Source of the DNA: Bordetella parapertussis | Lineage (GTDB): Bacteria > Pseudomonadota > Gammaproteobacteria > Burkholderiales > Burkholderiaceae_C | Length of the DNA: 9,994 nt | Reading direction: 5' to 3' | NCBI GenBank assembly: GCA_945871945.1 | Contig: CAMBXY010000048.1 | Coordinates: 1-9,994, forward strand | In this document: positions 1 to 8,702 of the stretch, one piece after another | Layout: every line of letters starts with the position of its first letter | How positions within the stretch are numbered: position 1 is the stretch's first letter | Program-made: the position numbers and the translations under genes | The notes under the pieces: generated by a model | Told to the model about the DNA's origin: nothing | The model's database searches: none | The model's input: the letters and a program-made list of their open reading frames with translations, nothing else

Positions 1-1734
1 CGAGTGTCTGTCAAAGGGTTTGGGCATCACTTCATTGATGCCGACATCCTTGCAGGCTTTCAAGGCGTCACTGGCCACATTGGCCGTCAGTGCGATGACC
101 TGCACTTGGTTAAAGGGAGCCGCTAAATTGCTGCGAACACGGCGCATCACTTCAATGCCGTCCATGTCCGGCATGACCAAGTCCAGCAACACCAAATCGT
201 AAAGGGTTTTGCTCATTTGGGCGAGCCCAGTGGTGCCATCTTCGGCTTCATCAATTACCGCATTGGGCAGCGCCCGCAAAATAGTGGCTTTGGCCACCAA
301 ACGGTTGACCGCATGGTCGTCCACGATCAGCAAGTGCACAACACGGCAATCGGTGCGCTCTAAAACCGGGTCGGTTTTAGGCATTGCGGGTGCCAGCAGC
401 AGGGGAACTTTCACAATAAAGGAAGAGCCCTTGCCCACGGTGCTTTGCAACTCAATGCGCCCGCCATGGCTTTGCACCAAGGTGTTGGTGATGCTCAAAC
501 CCAAGCCGTTGCCGCGCAAAGCATCGCGTGCTGATCGGCTCTTGGCATGCGAGAGTTGCACAAATGGCTCAAAGATACGTGTTTGTTGGGCTGCATCAAT
601 ACCTGGGCCCGTGTCTTCCACACACACACGCAGCGTACCTTGCATGGCCATAGCGTTGTGCACTTCAAAGCTTACATAGGTATTCACATGGCCTTTGTCG
701 GTGAACTTCAGTGCATTGCCAAGCAGGTTAATCAAAATTTGGGTTAAGCGATGTTGATCGGCTTTGACCCACACAGGCACTGAGTCTTCAATGAAAAGCT
801 GATAGCTCAAACCCAAATCGGCCGCACGGGGACTGAGCGTGGCATGGGTTTTTTGCAGCATGGTGTGCAAATTAAACACCTGTGGATTGAGTGTGATCTT
901 GCCGTTTTGGATTTGTGAGTAGTCCAGCAAGTCATTGATGACGGTGAGCAAATGGGCGGCTGAGTTTTGTGCGCCCGAAACAAACTCTTGTAAGTCCGAG
1001 GTCATGCGTTTGTCGGTACCCATCAAACTCAGATAGCCCATCACCGCGTTAAGCGGTGTGCGCATTTCGTGGCTCACAATGGCCAAGAATTGGTCTTTAT
1101 GGGCATTCGCCTCGGTGAGGTCATTAGAGAGTTTTTTCAAACGCAGGTTGGTGCGATGGATGTGCTTGACCGATTGCTGATTCATCAAGTCCACCGACCT
1201 GATCAGACTCCATTGGGTGTAGACCAGCAGGCCGTACATCATGGCACCCAAGGCCAAATCCTGCCATGTTTGGTTGGCTTGAATCGGAAAGAAGCCCAGC
1301 AGTTGTAGAACAAAAGTGAGCAACACCGAGAGCATAGAAACGCTCAACCAAAAATACACACCACTTCGAGATTTGTAGGTGAATAAGGGCAGGATCGGCA
1401 CAATCCCCAGCCAAACCATCACCGGTGAAGTCACGCCGCCCAAGTGCCAGGCATTGAACAAAATAATGCCCATGATGCTGGTTTGGTAAATAGACAAAGC
1501 CCACAAGCGTGGCATGCCCTTGAACCAAAGCACCAAGGCGATAAAAACAAATAAACAGGCCCAAAATACCGACATAGCCACGTCGCCCAGGCCCAAGACA
1601 TAGAGCAAGGGCGCCATGGGCACTAAAAATAGCAAAGACGAAACAGAAAAAAAGACGTAATAAATATCGAAAGAATTGCGCCTGTTGCGCGGTAGCCGTC
1701 GCTTAATAGAAATGAGAAGGCTGCGATTAATCAT
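1..1734 (-). CDS. Hybrid sensor histidine kinase/response regulator, membrane-bound (3' end outside window)
   Basis: Two-component hybrid kinase; 578 residues are visible and the reading frame is still open at base 1. About six hydrophobic segments lie between residues 24 and 178, after a basic N-terminal tail, and look like a membrane sensor with no large periplasmic domain. A linker leads to the dimerisation/phosphoacceptor domain with H-box SHEMRTPLN (His222). The HATPase domain follows, with N-box NLLGNALKF (about 336-344), DTGPGI (374-379) and GNGLGLSI (408-415). A receiver domain starts near 464, with acidic pair D472/D473, phosphoacceptor D518 in LLDLVMPDMDG, T550 and K572; only its last residues, or any further Hpt domain, are missing. 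The start ATG at 1734 is the first in frame, since a TAA lies two codons upstream; no well-spaced Shine-Dalgarno is seen. It is divergent from ahcY. The stimulus and output cannot be told from sequence. Confidence 0.93.
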   Translation of the reverse strand, partial: MINRSLLISIKRRLPRNRRNSFDIYYVFFSVSSLLFLVPMAPLLYVLGLGDVAMSVFWACLFVFIALVLWFKGMPRLWALSIYQTSIMGIILFNAWHLGGVTSPVMVWLGIVPILPLFTYKSRSGVYFWLSVSMLSVLLTFVLQLLGFFPIQANQTWQDLALGAMMYGLLVYTQWSLIRSVDLMNQQSVKHIHRTNLRLKKLSNDLTEANAHKDQFLAIVSHEMRTPLNAVMGYLSLMGTDKRMTSDLQEFVSGAQNSAAHLLTVINDLLDYSQIQNGKITLNPQVFNLHTMLQKTHATLSPRAADLGLSYQLFIEDSVPVWVKADQHRLTQILINLLGNALKFTDKGHVNTYVSFEVHNAMAMQGTLRVCVEDTGPGIDAAQQTRIFEPFVQLSHAKSRSARDALRGNGLGLSITNTLVQSHGGRIELQSTVGKGSSFIVKVPLLLAPAMPKTDPVLERTDCRVVHLLIVDDHAVNRLVAKATILRALPNAVIDEAEDGTTGLAQMSKTLYDLVLLDLVMPDMDGIEVMRRVRSNLAAPFNQVQVIALTANVASDALKACKDVGINEVMPKPFDRHS

Positions 1735-1819
1735 CCTTTATTTTAGGAGACATTCCTCTGGCATGCGCTTTCATTTCAGGGTCTTTTTCAAAAGCCGAAT
1801 GTGAGGTTAAGAAGATGAT

Positions 1820-1825
1820 TAGAAT
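1820..1825 (+). promoter_or_regulatory. Candidate -10 box of the ahcY promoter
   Basis: TAGAAT matches the sigma-70 -10 consensus at five of six positions. Transcription would begin about seven bases downstream, near 1832, directly before the first paired strand of the SAH riboswitch, which is where such a leader would be expected to start. No good -35 hexamer is found at 16-18 bp upstream (the 17-bp position reads GAATGT), so the call rests on the -10 box and its position only. Confidence 0.4.
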
Positions 1826-1831
1826 ATCGAC

Positions 1832-1905
1832 GTTCCGAGGAGCGCTGCAGCGCCATCTTTTGATGGCGTGAGGCTCGGACAAATTCCGACCAACCGCGCT
1901 CACCC
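1832..1905 (+). promoter_or_regulatory. S-adenosylhomocysteine (SAH) riboswitch aptamer
   Basis: The sequence matches the conserved SAH riboswitch core as I know it: CCGAGGAGCGCTGC at 1835-1848, then GAGGCTCGG at 1870-1878, then CGCGCTCACC at 1895-1904. P1 pairs TCCGAG (1834-1839) with CTCGGA (1874-1879). An internal hairpin pairs CGCCATC (1851-1857) with GATGGCG (1862-1868) around a TTTT loop. The pseudoknot pairs GAGCGC (1840-1845) with GCGCTC (1896-1901). This RNA class (Rfam SAH_riboswitch) is typically found upstream of ahcY in beta- and gammaproteobacteria and switches expression on when SAH accumulates. Here it lies 86 bases before the ahcY start, so family, position and gene agree. 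Confidence 0.94.
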
Positions 1906-1916
1906 ACTGACAACGT

Positions 1917-1983
1917 GAGGTGAGCACCTCGGATTCTCCAAGTGCTTGTATCGTTCGTGTCTGTGGCCCTGAACCTTTTGGAG
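1917..1983 (+). promoter_or_regulatory. Putative expression platform of the SAH riboswitch, including the ahcY Shine-Dalgarno
   Basis: Between aptamer and start codon the RNA can fold locally as GAGGT (1917-1921) with ACCTC (1926-1930), loop GAGC. The same bases are complementary to the aptamer: GGTGAGC (1919-1925) to GCTCACC (1898-1904), and CCTCGGA (1927-1933) to TCCGAGG (1834-1840). Further on, CTCCAA (1936-1941) is complementary to TTGGAG (1978-1983), which contains the GGAG Shine-Dalgarno placed 7 nt before the ahcY ATG. No U-rich terminator tail is visible, so translational control is more likely than attenuation. Pairings were read by eye and not energy-scored. Confidence 0.55.
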
Positions 1984-1990
1984 CTTACAC

Positions 1991-3424
<1,434 letters not shown>

Positions 3425-3425
3425 T

Positions 3426-4190
3426 ATGCCACGCGCAGACCAGATACTGGTCGAGCGCGGTTTGGCCCACTCGCGCTCGCAAGCGCAGCGTTTGATTGCT
3501 GCGGGTGTGACGTGGCGAGTGGGTTCTCAAACTTGGCAGCGGGTTGATAAAAATGGTGCACTGGTGCCGCAAGATGCAGAACTTCAATTGCAAAATGATG
3601 CTGAAACCAAGTATGTTTCGCGCGGCGGTTTGAAGCTAGCGGGCGCTTTGCGAGAAACAGGCATAAAGCCCCAAGGCTTGCATTGCTTGGATGTGGGTCA
3701 GTCCACTGGAGGCTTTACCGATTGTTTATTGCAACACGGTGCCGCTCAGGTGACGGGTGTGGATGTGGGACACAGCCAACTTCATTCCCGTTTACGCGGT
3801 GATTCGCGTGTGGTTTGCATAGAACATTGCAATGCCCGCGAACTGACTCTGGCCCAGTGTGGACAAAGCTCGGGTTTTGCATTGATTGTGGCTGACTTGA
3901 GCTTCATCTCCTTGACGCTGGTCTTGCCGGCATTGAAGTCGGTAATGAGTGAACTCGGGCAGATGTTGTTATTGGTTAAACCCCAGTTTGAATTACAGGC
4001 CAGCGATATTGGCAAAGGTGGCGTGGTCAAAGACGCTGTCAAGTATGTGCAAGTTGAGCAGCGCTTGCGTGAAGCTGCGCTGGCACTGGATTTGCATGTC
4101 AGTCAGTGGTTGCCCAGCGCCATCTCGGGTGGTGACGGTAACCAAGAATTTTTTATTTATCTCAGGAGGCCTGCATGCGCAAAGCCCTAA
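3426..4190 (+). CDS. tlyA: TlyA family rRNA 2'-O-ribose methyltransferase
   Basis: A 254-residue protein with an S4 RNA-binding domain at about residues 2-60 (RADQILVERGLAHSRSQAQRLI), the linker KYVSRGGLKL, and an FtsJ-like SAM methyltransferase domain with motif DVGQSTGGFTD (89-99). The K-D-K-E tetrad expected of this family can be placed at K70, D157 (VADLSF), K185 (LLVKPQFE) and E241 (GNQEFF), spaced as in mycobacterial TlyA. Characterised TlyA proteins methylate C1920 of 23S rRNA and, in the longer type, C1409 of 16S rRNA. The short N-terminus here suggests the 23S-only type, which is an inference. Its ATG lies one base after the ahcY stop with no clear Shine-Dalgarno, so translation is probably coupled. 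The 3' end overlaps metF by 16 bp. Hemolysin labels for this family are misleading. Confidence 0.9.
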   Translation: MPRADQILVERGLAHSRSQAQRLIAAGVTWRVGSQTWQRVDKNGALVPQDAELQLQNDAETKYVSRGGLKLAGALRETGIKPQGLHCLDVGQSTGGFTDCLLQHGAAQVTGVDVGHSQLHSRLRGDSRVVCIEHCNARELTLAQCGQSSGFALIVADLSFISLTLVLPALKSVMSELGQMLLLVKPQFELQASDIGKGGVVKDAVKYVQVEQRLREAALALDLHVSQWLPSAISGGDGNQEFFIYLRRPACAKP

Positions 4191-5020
4191 GCACACCTAT
4201 CAGTTTTGAATTTTTCCCCCCTAAAACACCTGAGGGTGTGGTCAAACTCGAGCAAGTAAGGCGTGATTTGTATGAACTCAATCCGCAGTTTTTCAGTGTC
4301 ACCTATGGCGCGGGCGGCTCCACCCAAGACGGCACTTTGCAGCAGGTGCAAGCCATCTTGGCTGAGGGTCATGATGCAGCGCCTCACTTTTCCTGCATAG
4401 GCGCCACCCGCGAAAGTGTGCGTGCGCAGTTGGCACAATTCAAAGCAGCAGGCATTCGTCGCATGGTGGCTTTGCGCGGCGACTTGCCCAGTGGTCACGG
4501 CACGTTTGGCGAGTTTCGTTATGCCAGTGAGTTGGTCGCGTTCATTCGCGCAGAAACCGGCGACCATTTCCATATAGAGGTGGGCTGCTATCCCGAGGTG
4601 CATCCGCAGGCCAAGTCGCCCGAGGCGGATGTGCAGGCCTATGTGGCCAAGGTCAAGGCGGGTGCAAGTTCGGCCATCACCCAGTACTTTTACAACACCG
4701 ACGCGTATTTCCGCTTTGTTGACGAAGCCTATAAACATGGCGCAGACATACCCGTGGTGGCTGGCATCATGCCCATCATCAGTTCAACCCAATTGATGCG
4801 CTTTTCTGATGCGTGTGGCGCAGAAATCCCACGGTGGATTCGCTTGCGACTGCAGTCTTATGGCGATGACAGTGCGTCGATCAAGGCGTTTGGTTTAGAG
4901 GTGGTGAACGATTTATGCGATCAACTGCTGACAGCGGGTGTGCCAGGATTACATTTTTACACCATGAACCAAAGCACAGCAACCAAGCAAATTTGCCATC
5001 ACTTGACACAGACCGTCTAG
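4175..5020 (+). CDS. metF: 5,10-methylenetetrahydrofolate reductase
   Basis: Cytosolic flavoenzyme that reduces 5,10-methylene-THF to 5-methyl-THF, the methyl donor for methionine synthesis from homocysteine. The 281-residue length is normal for the bacterial FAD-only TIM-barrel enzyme. Visible motifs are SFEFFPPK (10-17; Glu12 corresponds to the catalytic Glu of E. coli MetF), SVTYGAGGST (41-50), LRGD (100-103; Asp103 near the flavin), IEVGCYPEVHP (134-144), GASSAITQYFYN (163-174) and PGLHFYTMN (257-265). A strong AGGAGG Shine-Dalgarno at 4164-4169, 5 nt before the ATG, sits inside the end of the upstream gene, with which metF overlaps by 16 bp. Being third in the operon, it links SAH recycling with folate-dependent remethylation. 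The stop is 3 bp from the convergent paaE stop. Confidence 0.97.
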   Translation: MRKALSTPISFEFFPPKTPEGVVKLEQVRRDLYELNPQFFSVTYGAGGSTQDGTLQQVQAILAEGHDAAPHFSCIGATRESVRAQLAQFKAAGIRRMVALRGDLPSGHGTFGEFRYASELVAFIRAETGDHFHIEVGCYPEVHPQAKSPEADVQAYVAKVKAGASSAITQYFYNTDAYFRFVDEAYKHGADIPVVAGIMPIISSTQLMRFSDACGAEIPRWIRLRLQSYGDDSASIKAFGLEVVNDLCDQLLTAGVPGLHFYTMNQSTATKQICHHLTQTV

Positions 5021-5023
5021 GCT

Positions 5024-6106
5024 TTAGCGTTCATCAAAGCTGAGGACCAACTTCGGTGTCAGCGCTCTGGCTTGGCAAGACAGCACAAAGCCTTGCGCCA
5101 TTTCTTCGCTTGTCAGGGTGAAGTTTTTTTGCATATGCACTTGTCCTTCCATGACCTTGGCGCGGCAGGTGCAGCAAACCCCATTGCGACATGAGTACGG
5201 CAAGTCTAAACCCGCGTCTAATCCTGCAGACAAAGGATTGTTGTCAGCGGACATGGGTACGCTGTGGCGCTTGCCGTTGCAGATGATGTGCAAGTCAATA
5301 TCGCCGGTCTGGGTGGTTTGAGCCACAGTCGCAGGCTTGCGGGGAGTGCTGGATTGTCCAAAGTGTTCGCTGTGAATGCGATCCTCTGACACGCCTGCGT
5401 GCTGCAAGCTTTGCACAGTCGCTTGCATCATGGCGTCGGGGCCACAGACAAATACTTCGTCAATGTGCGCAGCAGGCAATAAGCTGCTGGTTAAATGAGC
5501 CACTTTGTCTTCATCGATGCGGCCTTGCAGCAAGGGGATATCTTGTTCTTGCCGAGACAACACATGCAGCAAAGACAAGCGTTGTGGGTGGCGGTCTTTC
5601 AAGTCTTGCAAACTTTCATTGAACATCACACTTTGCATGCGTTGATTGCCATACACCAAGGTATAGCGACTGTGGTCGTTTGAGGCTAAACCAGTGGCTA
5701 TCAAGGACAAAATGGGCGTGATGCCCGAACCCGCTGCAAAGCACACGGTGTGATGGGCCTGCGGGTGAGTAGACACAAACCGGCCCTCAGGCGGCATGGC
5801 CTCCAAGTTTTCGCCAACCTCCAATTGGGTGTTGGCCCACACAGAAAAAACACCGCCGGCCACCGAGCGCACGCCGATCTCAATTTCTCCGGTTGCGCGA
5901 AGATGGGCGGGCGTGCTGCAAACCGAGTAACTGCGTCGGGTGGAAACACCTGCAATGTCTGCTCTCACCACCAGGTATTGCCCCGCTTGAAAGTCGAAAG
6001 TCTGCCGCAAGGCTGGCGGGACTGCCAAAGTGATGGCCCGACCGTTGAGGCCTTCGCTGCGCAGGCGCAACACCTTGAGCGAATGAAAACGGGTGACTGT
6101 GTTCAT
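5024..6106 (-). CDS. paaE: Phenylacetyl-CoA epoxidase reductase subunit PaaE
   Basis: Electron-transfer component that passes electrons from NAD(P)H through FAD and a 2Fe-2S cluster to the PaaA di-iron site. The 360 residues comprise a ferredoxin-reductase module followed by a plant-type ferredoxin. Flavin motif RSYS is at 58-61, the nicotinamide-binding AAGSGITP at 124-131 and CGPDAMM at 221-227. The C-terminal 2Fe-2S ligands C306, C311, C314 and C344 show the classic CX4CX2CX29C spacing. Length is close to E. coli PaaE (about 356). It is the last gene of the paa block, starting 7 bp after the paaD stop with only a weak ribosome binding site, so probably coupled to upstream translation. No terminator fits in the 3-bp gap to metF. 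Confidence 0.96.
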   Translation of the reverse strand: MNTVTRFHSLKVLRLRSEGLNGRAITLAVPPALRQTFDFQAGQYLVVRADIAGVSTRRSYSVCSTPAHLRATGEIEIGVRSVAGGVFSVWANTQLEVGENLEAMPPEGRFVSTHPQAHHTVCFAAGSGITPILSLIATGLASNDHSRYTLVYGNQRMQSVMFNESLQDLKDRHPQRLSLLHVLSRQEQDIPLLQGRIDEDKVAHLTSSLLPAAHIDEVFVCGPDAMMQATVQSLQHAGVSEDRIHSEHFGQSSTPRKPATVAQTTQTGDIDLHIICNGKRHSVPMSADNNPLSAGLDAGLDLPYSCRNGVCCTCRAKVMEGQVHMQKNFTLTSEEMAQGFVLSCQARALTPKLVLSFDER

Positions 6107-6113
6107 AGCGTGC

Positions 6114-6614
6114 TCAGTAGGGCTTGAAGTAATCGAAGGGTTCTTGGCAACTTAAACATTTGCACAGTGCTTTGCAAGCGGTGGAGCCAAAAGCCGAGGT
6201 GATGGTGGTGTTGGACGACCCGCAACGCGGACACTCAATCAGCTCAGCTGGCACACGGCGAATGAAATGCATGACTTGGCTGGTGTCCGGGCTTTGGCAT
6301 TGCGGTGGGGCTATCCCATAGGCTTTGAGTTTTTCGCGTGCGCTGCTTGTCATCCAATCGGTGGTCCATGCGGGCGCAAGTTGAGTGCTGACATGGCCGG
6401 TCACGCCAAGTTGCTTCAAGGTGAGCAAAATATCGTCATGGATTTGTTCCATCGCAGGACACCCGCTGTAGGTAGGCGTGATCACCACTTCAACGCTGTT
6501 GGATAAAACTTTCACGTCTCTCAAAATGCCCATCTCGCGCAAACTCACCACGGGTATCTCTGGGTCACAGAGTTGATCAAGCGCGCTATGCAGCGCAGTC
6601 ATATCGATGGCCAT
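6114..6614 (-). CDS. paaD: Phenylacetyl-CoA epoxidase maturation protein PaaD (MIP18/DUF59 family)
   Basis: A 166-residue protein needed for the activity of the epoxidase, probably through assembly of its metal centre or Fe-S cofactor rather than catalysis. The N-terminal MIP18 (DUF59) domain shows DPEIPVVSLREMGI (17-30) and TPTYSGCPAM (47-55) with the conserved Cys52. The C-terminal zinc-ribbon-like part carries CPRCG (128-132) and a Cys-rich stretch with C147, C151, C153 and C156, ending EPFDYFKPY as in E. coli PaaD. The ATG at 6614 lies 8 bp after the paaC stop. A second in-frame ATG at codon 5 is possible, and neither has a strong Shine-Dalgarno. It sits between paaC and paaE as in the usual paaABCDE order. 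Confidence 0.95.
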   Translation of the reverse strand: MAIDMTALHSALDQLCDPEIPVVSLREMGILRDVKVLSNSVEVVITPTYSGCPAMEQIHDDILLTLKQLGVTGHVSTQLAPAWTTDWMTSSAREKLKAYGIAPPQCQSPDTSQVMHFIRRVPAELIECPRCGSSNTTITSAFGSTACKALCKCLSCQEPFDYFKPY

Positions 6615-6622
6615 CGCTTATG

Positions 6623-7408
6623 TCACCACACCGCGTGGGGATGGGCCCGCGCTAAGCTTTGCATTTCGCTCAGTAAGTAAGTCATGTGCTCGGAATGGAT
6701 GCCGTGGTTTCCACTCGAGAGAAAACCGCCATCCGATGGACGCGTCAGGTTGGCTTGCTCAAGCACAGCGGCTATCAGCAAGTTCCATTCGCTAAGGAAC
6801 TGTGTCTCTTGAAGTGACACGCCAATGTGCAGGGCTGCTTGTTCGTGCGCCAAGGGTGCCCAAAATTCTTGCGTGTAAGGCATGAGGTGATTCACAGCCG
6901 CTTGCGCGCGCCGTTGCGACTCGCTGGTGCCGTCGCCTAAGCGAACCACCCAATCACTGGCATGCTGCCAGTGGTAACGGGTTTCTTTGATGGCTTTGGC
7001 AGCAATTGCCGCAAGTTGGGGGTCGTTGCCTTGCGTCAACCGTGTCCACATGCCCAGCGCCCATGCGCTGTATAAAAAATTACGCACCAGTGTTGTGGCG
7101 AAATCTCTATCGCTTTCGCTATTTGCCGCGAGGGGCCCGTGGTGCGGTAACTCCAGCAGCGTGAAGTTCCGAAATGCTGGGGCATCGCGTAAATATGCCA
7201 AGCTGTCCTCGGTGTGACCTTCGCCCATCAATTGCGCGGCATGCTGGTAAAGCAGTCGCGCTTGTCCAATTAGGTCCAAGCTGTGGTTAGCCAAAGCGAT
7301 GTCCTCTTCCAGCACGGGTGCATGGCCGCACCATTCAGCATTGCGTTGACCCAAGACCAAGGCGTTGTCCGCTAAATGCAAAACCAAAGGCAGTTGTGGC
7401 GCAAGCAT
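6623..7408 (-). CDS. paaC: Phenylacetyl-CoA epoxidase structural subunit PaaC
   Basis: Ferritin-like helical subunit that pairs with PaaA but is not itself catalytic; it scaffolds the epoxidase. The protein has 261 residues from ATG 7408. Recognisable stretches shared with E. coli PaaC include LADNALVLGQRNAEWCGHAPVLE (about 12-34), LDLIGQARLLY (44-54), DPQLAAIAAKAIKETRYH (129-146) and the end GIHSEHMTYLLSEMQ (236-250). The start is ambiguous. GTG at 7411 overlaps the paaB stop by four bases (GTGA), while ATG at 7408 shares one base with it (TGATG). I prefer the ATG; the difference is one residue. Either arrangement implies translational coupling to paaB. Confidence 0.95.
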   Translation of the reverse strand: MLAPQLPLVLHLADNALVLGQRNAEWCGHAPVLEEDIALANHSLDLIGQARLLYQHAAQLMGEGHTEDSLAYLRDAPAFRNFTLLELPHHGPLAANSESDRDFATTLVRNFLYSAWALGMWTRLTQGNDPQLAAIAAKAIKETRYHWQHASDWVVRLGDGTSESQRRAQAAVNHLMPYTQEFWAPLAHEQAALHIGVSLQETQFLSEWNLLIAAVLEQANLTRPSDGGFLSSGNHGIHSEHMTYLLSEMQSLARAHPHAVW

Positions 7409-7704
7409 CACATATGCCCGACGTCGTCGGGAATTTCATAAAAACTGGGGTGACGAAAAATCTTGTCGCTGGCGGGCTCAAACAATGCAGCTTTGTCATG
7501 CGGCTCACTTGCGTGAATCTGCGCTGACGCTACCACCCATAAGCTCACGCCCTCTTGGCGACGGGTGTAGACGTCCCGGGCCATTTGCATGGCATGCGAG
7601 GCATCGCTGGCATGCAAGCTGCCGCAGTGGCGATGCTCCAAGCCTTGTTTGCTGCGCACAAACACTTCCCACAATGGCCACTCGGTGGCGGCATTGGTAC
7701 TCAT
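7408..7704 (-). CDS. paaB: Phenylacetyl-CoA epoxidase subunit PaaB
   Basis: Small non-catalytic subunit of 98 residues that joins PaaA-PaaC pairs into the larger oxygenase complex. It begins [17 protein letters not shown] and continues with [14 protein letters not shown] (19-32), [15 protein letters not shown] (44-58) and [12 protein letters not shown] at the end, a good match to the PaaB family in sequence and length. The frame is open further upstream to 7860, but those 52 codons run inside paaA and do not resemble PaaB, so the ATG at 7704 is chosen. That ATG overlaps the paaA stop (ATGA), typical of coupled translation, and the paaB stop in turn touches paaC. Confidence 0.96.
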   Translation of the reverse strand: MSTNAATEWPLWEVFVRSKQGLEHRHCGSLHASDASHAMQMARDVYTRRQEGVSLWVVASAQIHASEPHDKAALFEPASDKIFRHPSFYEIPDDVGHM

Positions 7705-8702
7705 GCGGCTTCCTGGGACAGCCGAGCTTGCTGTTTGTTGGCGTGGACCAAGGCGGCCTCGCGCACCCAAGCGCCTTCCTCCCAAGCCTTGACTCGGGTG
7801 GCCAAACGCTCTTTGTTGCAGGGGCCCTTGCCATTTACCGTGGCCCAAAACTCGTCCCAATCGATGGCGCCATAGTCATGGTGTTGGCGTTCTTCATTCC
7901 ACTTTAAATCGGGGTCCGGCAAGCTCACGCCCAACACCTTGGCTTGGGGCACGGTAGCGTCTATGAAGCTTTGGCGCAAATCGTCGTTGCTGATGCGCTT
8001 GATGCCCCAGCGCTTGCTTTGTTCTGAGTTGGGGCTGTCGCTGTCAGGCGGGCCAAACATGGCTAAACATTTCCACCACCAGCGGTTGACCGCGTCTTGC
8101 ACCATGGCTTGTTGCTCTGGGGTGCCTTGCATCATCACCATCAGGGATTCAAAACCTTGGCGTTGGTGGAAAGACTCTTCTTTGCAAATGCGCACCATGG
8201 CCCGGGCGTAAGGTCCATATGAGCAACGGCACAAAGGGATTTGGTTCATGATGGCGGCACCATCTACCAACCAGCCAATCACACCGACATCGGCCCAAGT
8301 GAGGGTGGGGTAATTAAAGATGGAGCTGTACTTGGCGCGTCCGGTGTGCAAGGCCTCCAGCATTTGGTCGCGACTGGTTCCCAAGGTTTCGGCCGCGCTG
8401 TACAGGTAAAGGCCATGGCCAGCCTCGTCTTGTACTTTGGCAATCAGAATAGCTTTGCGCTTCAAGCTGGGTGCGCGGCTGATCCAGTTGCCCTCGGGCA
8501 GCATGCCGACAATTTCACTGTGCGCGTGTTGGCTGATTTGACGCACCAAGGTCTTGCGGTAATGCGCTGGCATCCAGTCGCGAGGCTCGATCTTGCCCTC
8601 GTGGTTGATCGTCTCTTCAAAATGCGTTTGTTTATGCGCATCCTCAGCCGCAACAAGAGGTGTTGCAAGTTGAGGATGAATATCCAAGGCCTGTGTGTAC
8701 AT
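7701..8702 (-). CDS. paaA: Ring-1,2-phenylacetyl-CoA epoxidase catalytic subunit PaaA
   Basis: Di-iron oxygenase subunit that adds one oxygen atom from O2 across ring carbons 1 and 2 of phenylacetyl-CoA, the committed step of aerobic phenylacetate degradation. The ferritin-like fold carries carboxylate/histidine ligands seen at E63 (HAHSEIVG), E93 and H96 (QDEAGHG), and E176/H179 ([12 protein letters not shown]). [27 protein letters not shown] (124-150) and [14 protein letters not shown] (305-318) match E. coli PaaA closely. Numbering is from ATG 8702 (333 residues), preferred because GGAG lies 6 nt before it. An in-frame ATG at 8714 would add MEQP, but its AAGGG is only 3 nt away and inside a hairpin. 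The N-terminus is about 20 residues longer than E. coli PaaA (309). First gene of the operon. Confidence 0.96.
   Translation of the reverse strand: MYTQALDIHPQLATPLVAAEDAHKQTHFEETINHEGKIEPRDWMPAHYRKTLVRQISQHAHSEIVGMLPEGNWISRAPSLKRKAILIAKVQDEAGHGLYLYSAAETLGTSRDQMLEALHTGRAKYSSIFNYPTLTWADVGVIGWLVDGAAIMNQIPLCRCSYGPYARAMVRICKEESFHQRQGFESLMVMMQGTPEQQAMVQDAVNRWWWKCLAMFGPPDSDSPNSEQSKRWGIKRISNDDLRQSFIDATVPQAKVLGVSLPDPDLKWNEERQHHDYGAIDWDEFWATVNGKGPCNKERLATRVKAWEEGAWVREAALVHANKQQARLSQEAA

Noticed and set aside
1124..1564. A 146-codon open frame on the minus strand
   Set aside because: It is an out-of-frame reading of the sensor kinase gene on the same strand; the true frame contains the hydrophobic segments and the histidine kinase motifs.
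1842..1853. Perfect 12-bp palindrome GCGCTGCAGCGC as a possible protein binding site
   Set aside because: It lies inside the SAH aptamer, where GCGCTGC is part of the conserved core, so RNA structure explains it.
1727..1927. A 66-codon minus-strand open frame running across the riboswitch
   Set aside because: Most of it is antisense to the conserved SAH aptamer, which explains its sequence. Only its last 15 codons were kept, as a low-interest leader ORF.
4187..4738. A 183-codon minus-strand open frame opposite metF
   Set aside because: It is antisense to a clearly conserved MetF coding sequence, shows no recognisable domain, and has no promoter or ribosome binding site.
5010..5040. Possible bidirectional terminator between metF and paaE
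   Set aside because: No stable inverted repeat with flanking T-runs could be found in or around the 3-bp gap.
7408..7860. A 150-residue open frame that would extend PaaB by 52 residues upstream
   Set aside because: The extra codons lie entirely inside paaA, show no PaaB similarity, and the ATG at 7704 overlaps the paaA stop as expected for this operon.
7365..7907. A 180-codon plus-strand open frame opposite paaC, paaB and paaA
   Set aside because: It spans three well-supported genes on the other strand and looks like a codon-bias shadow with low-complexity content.
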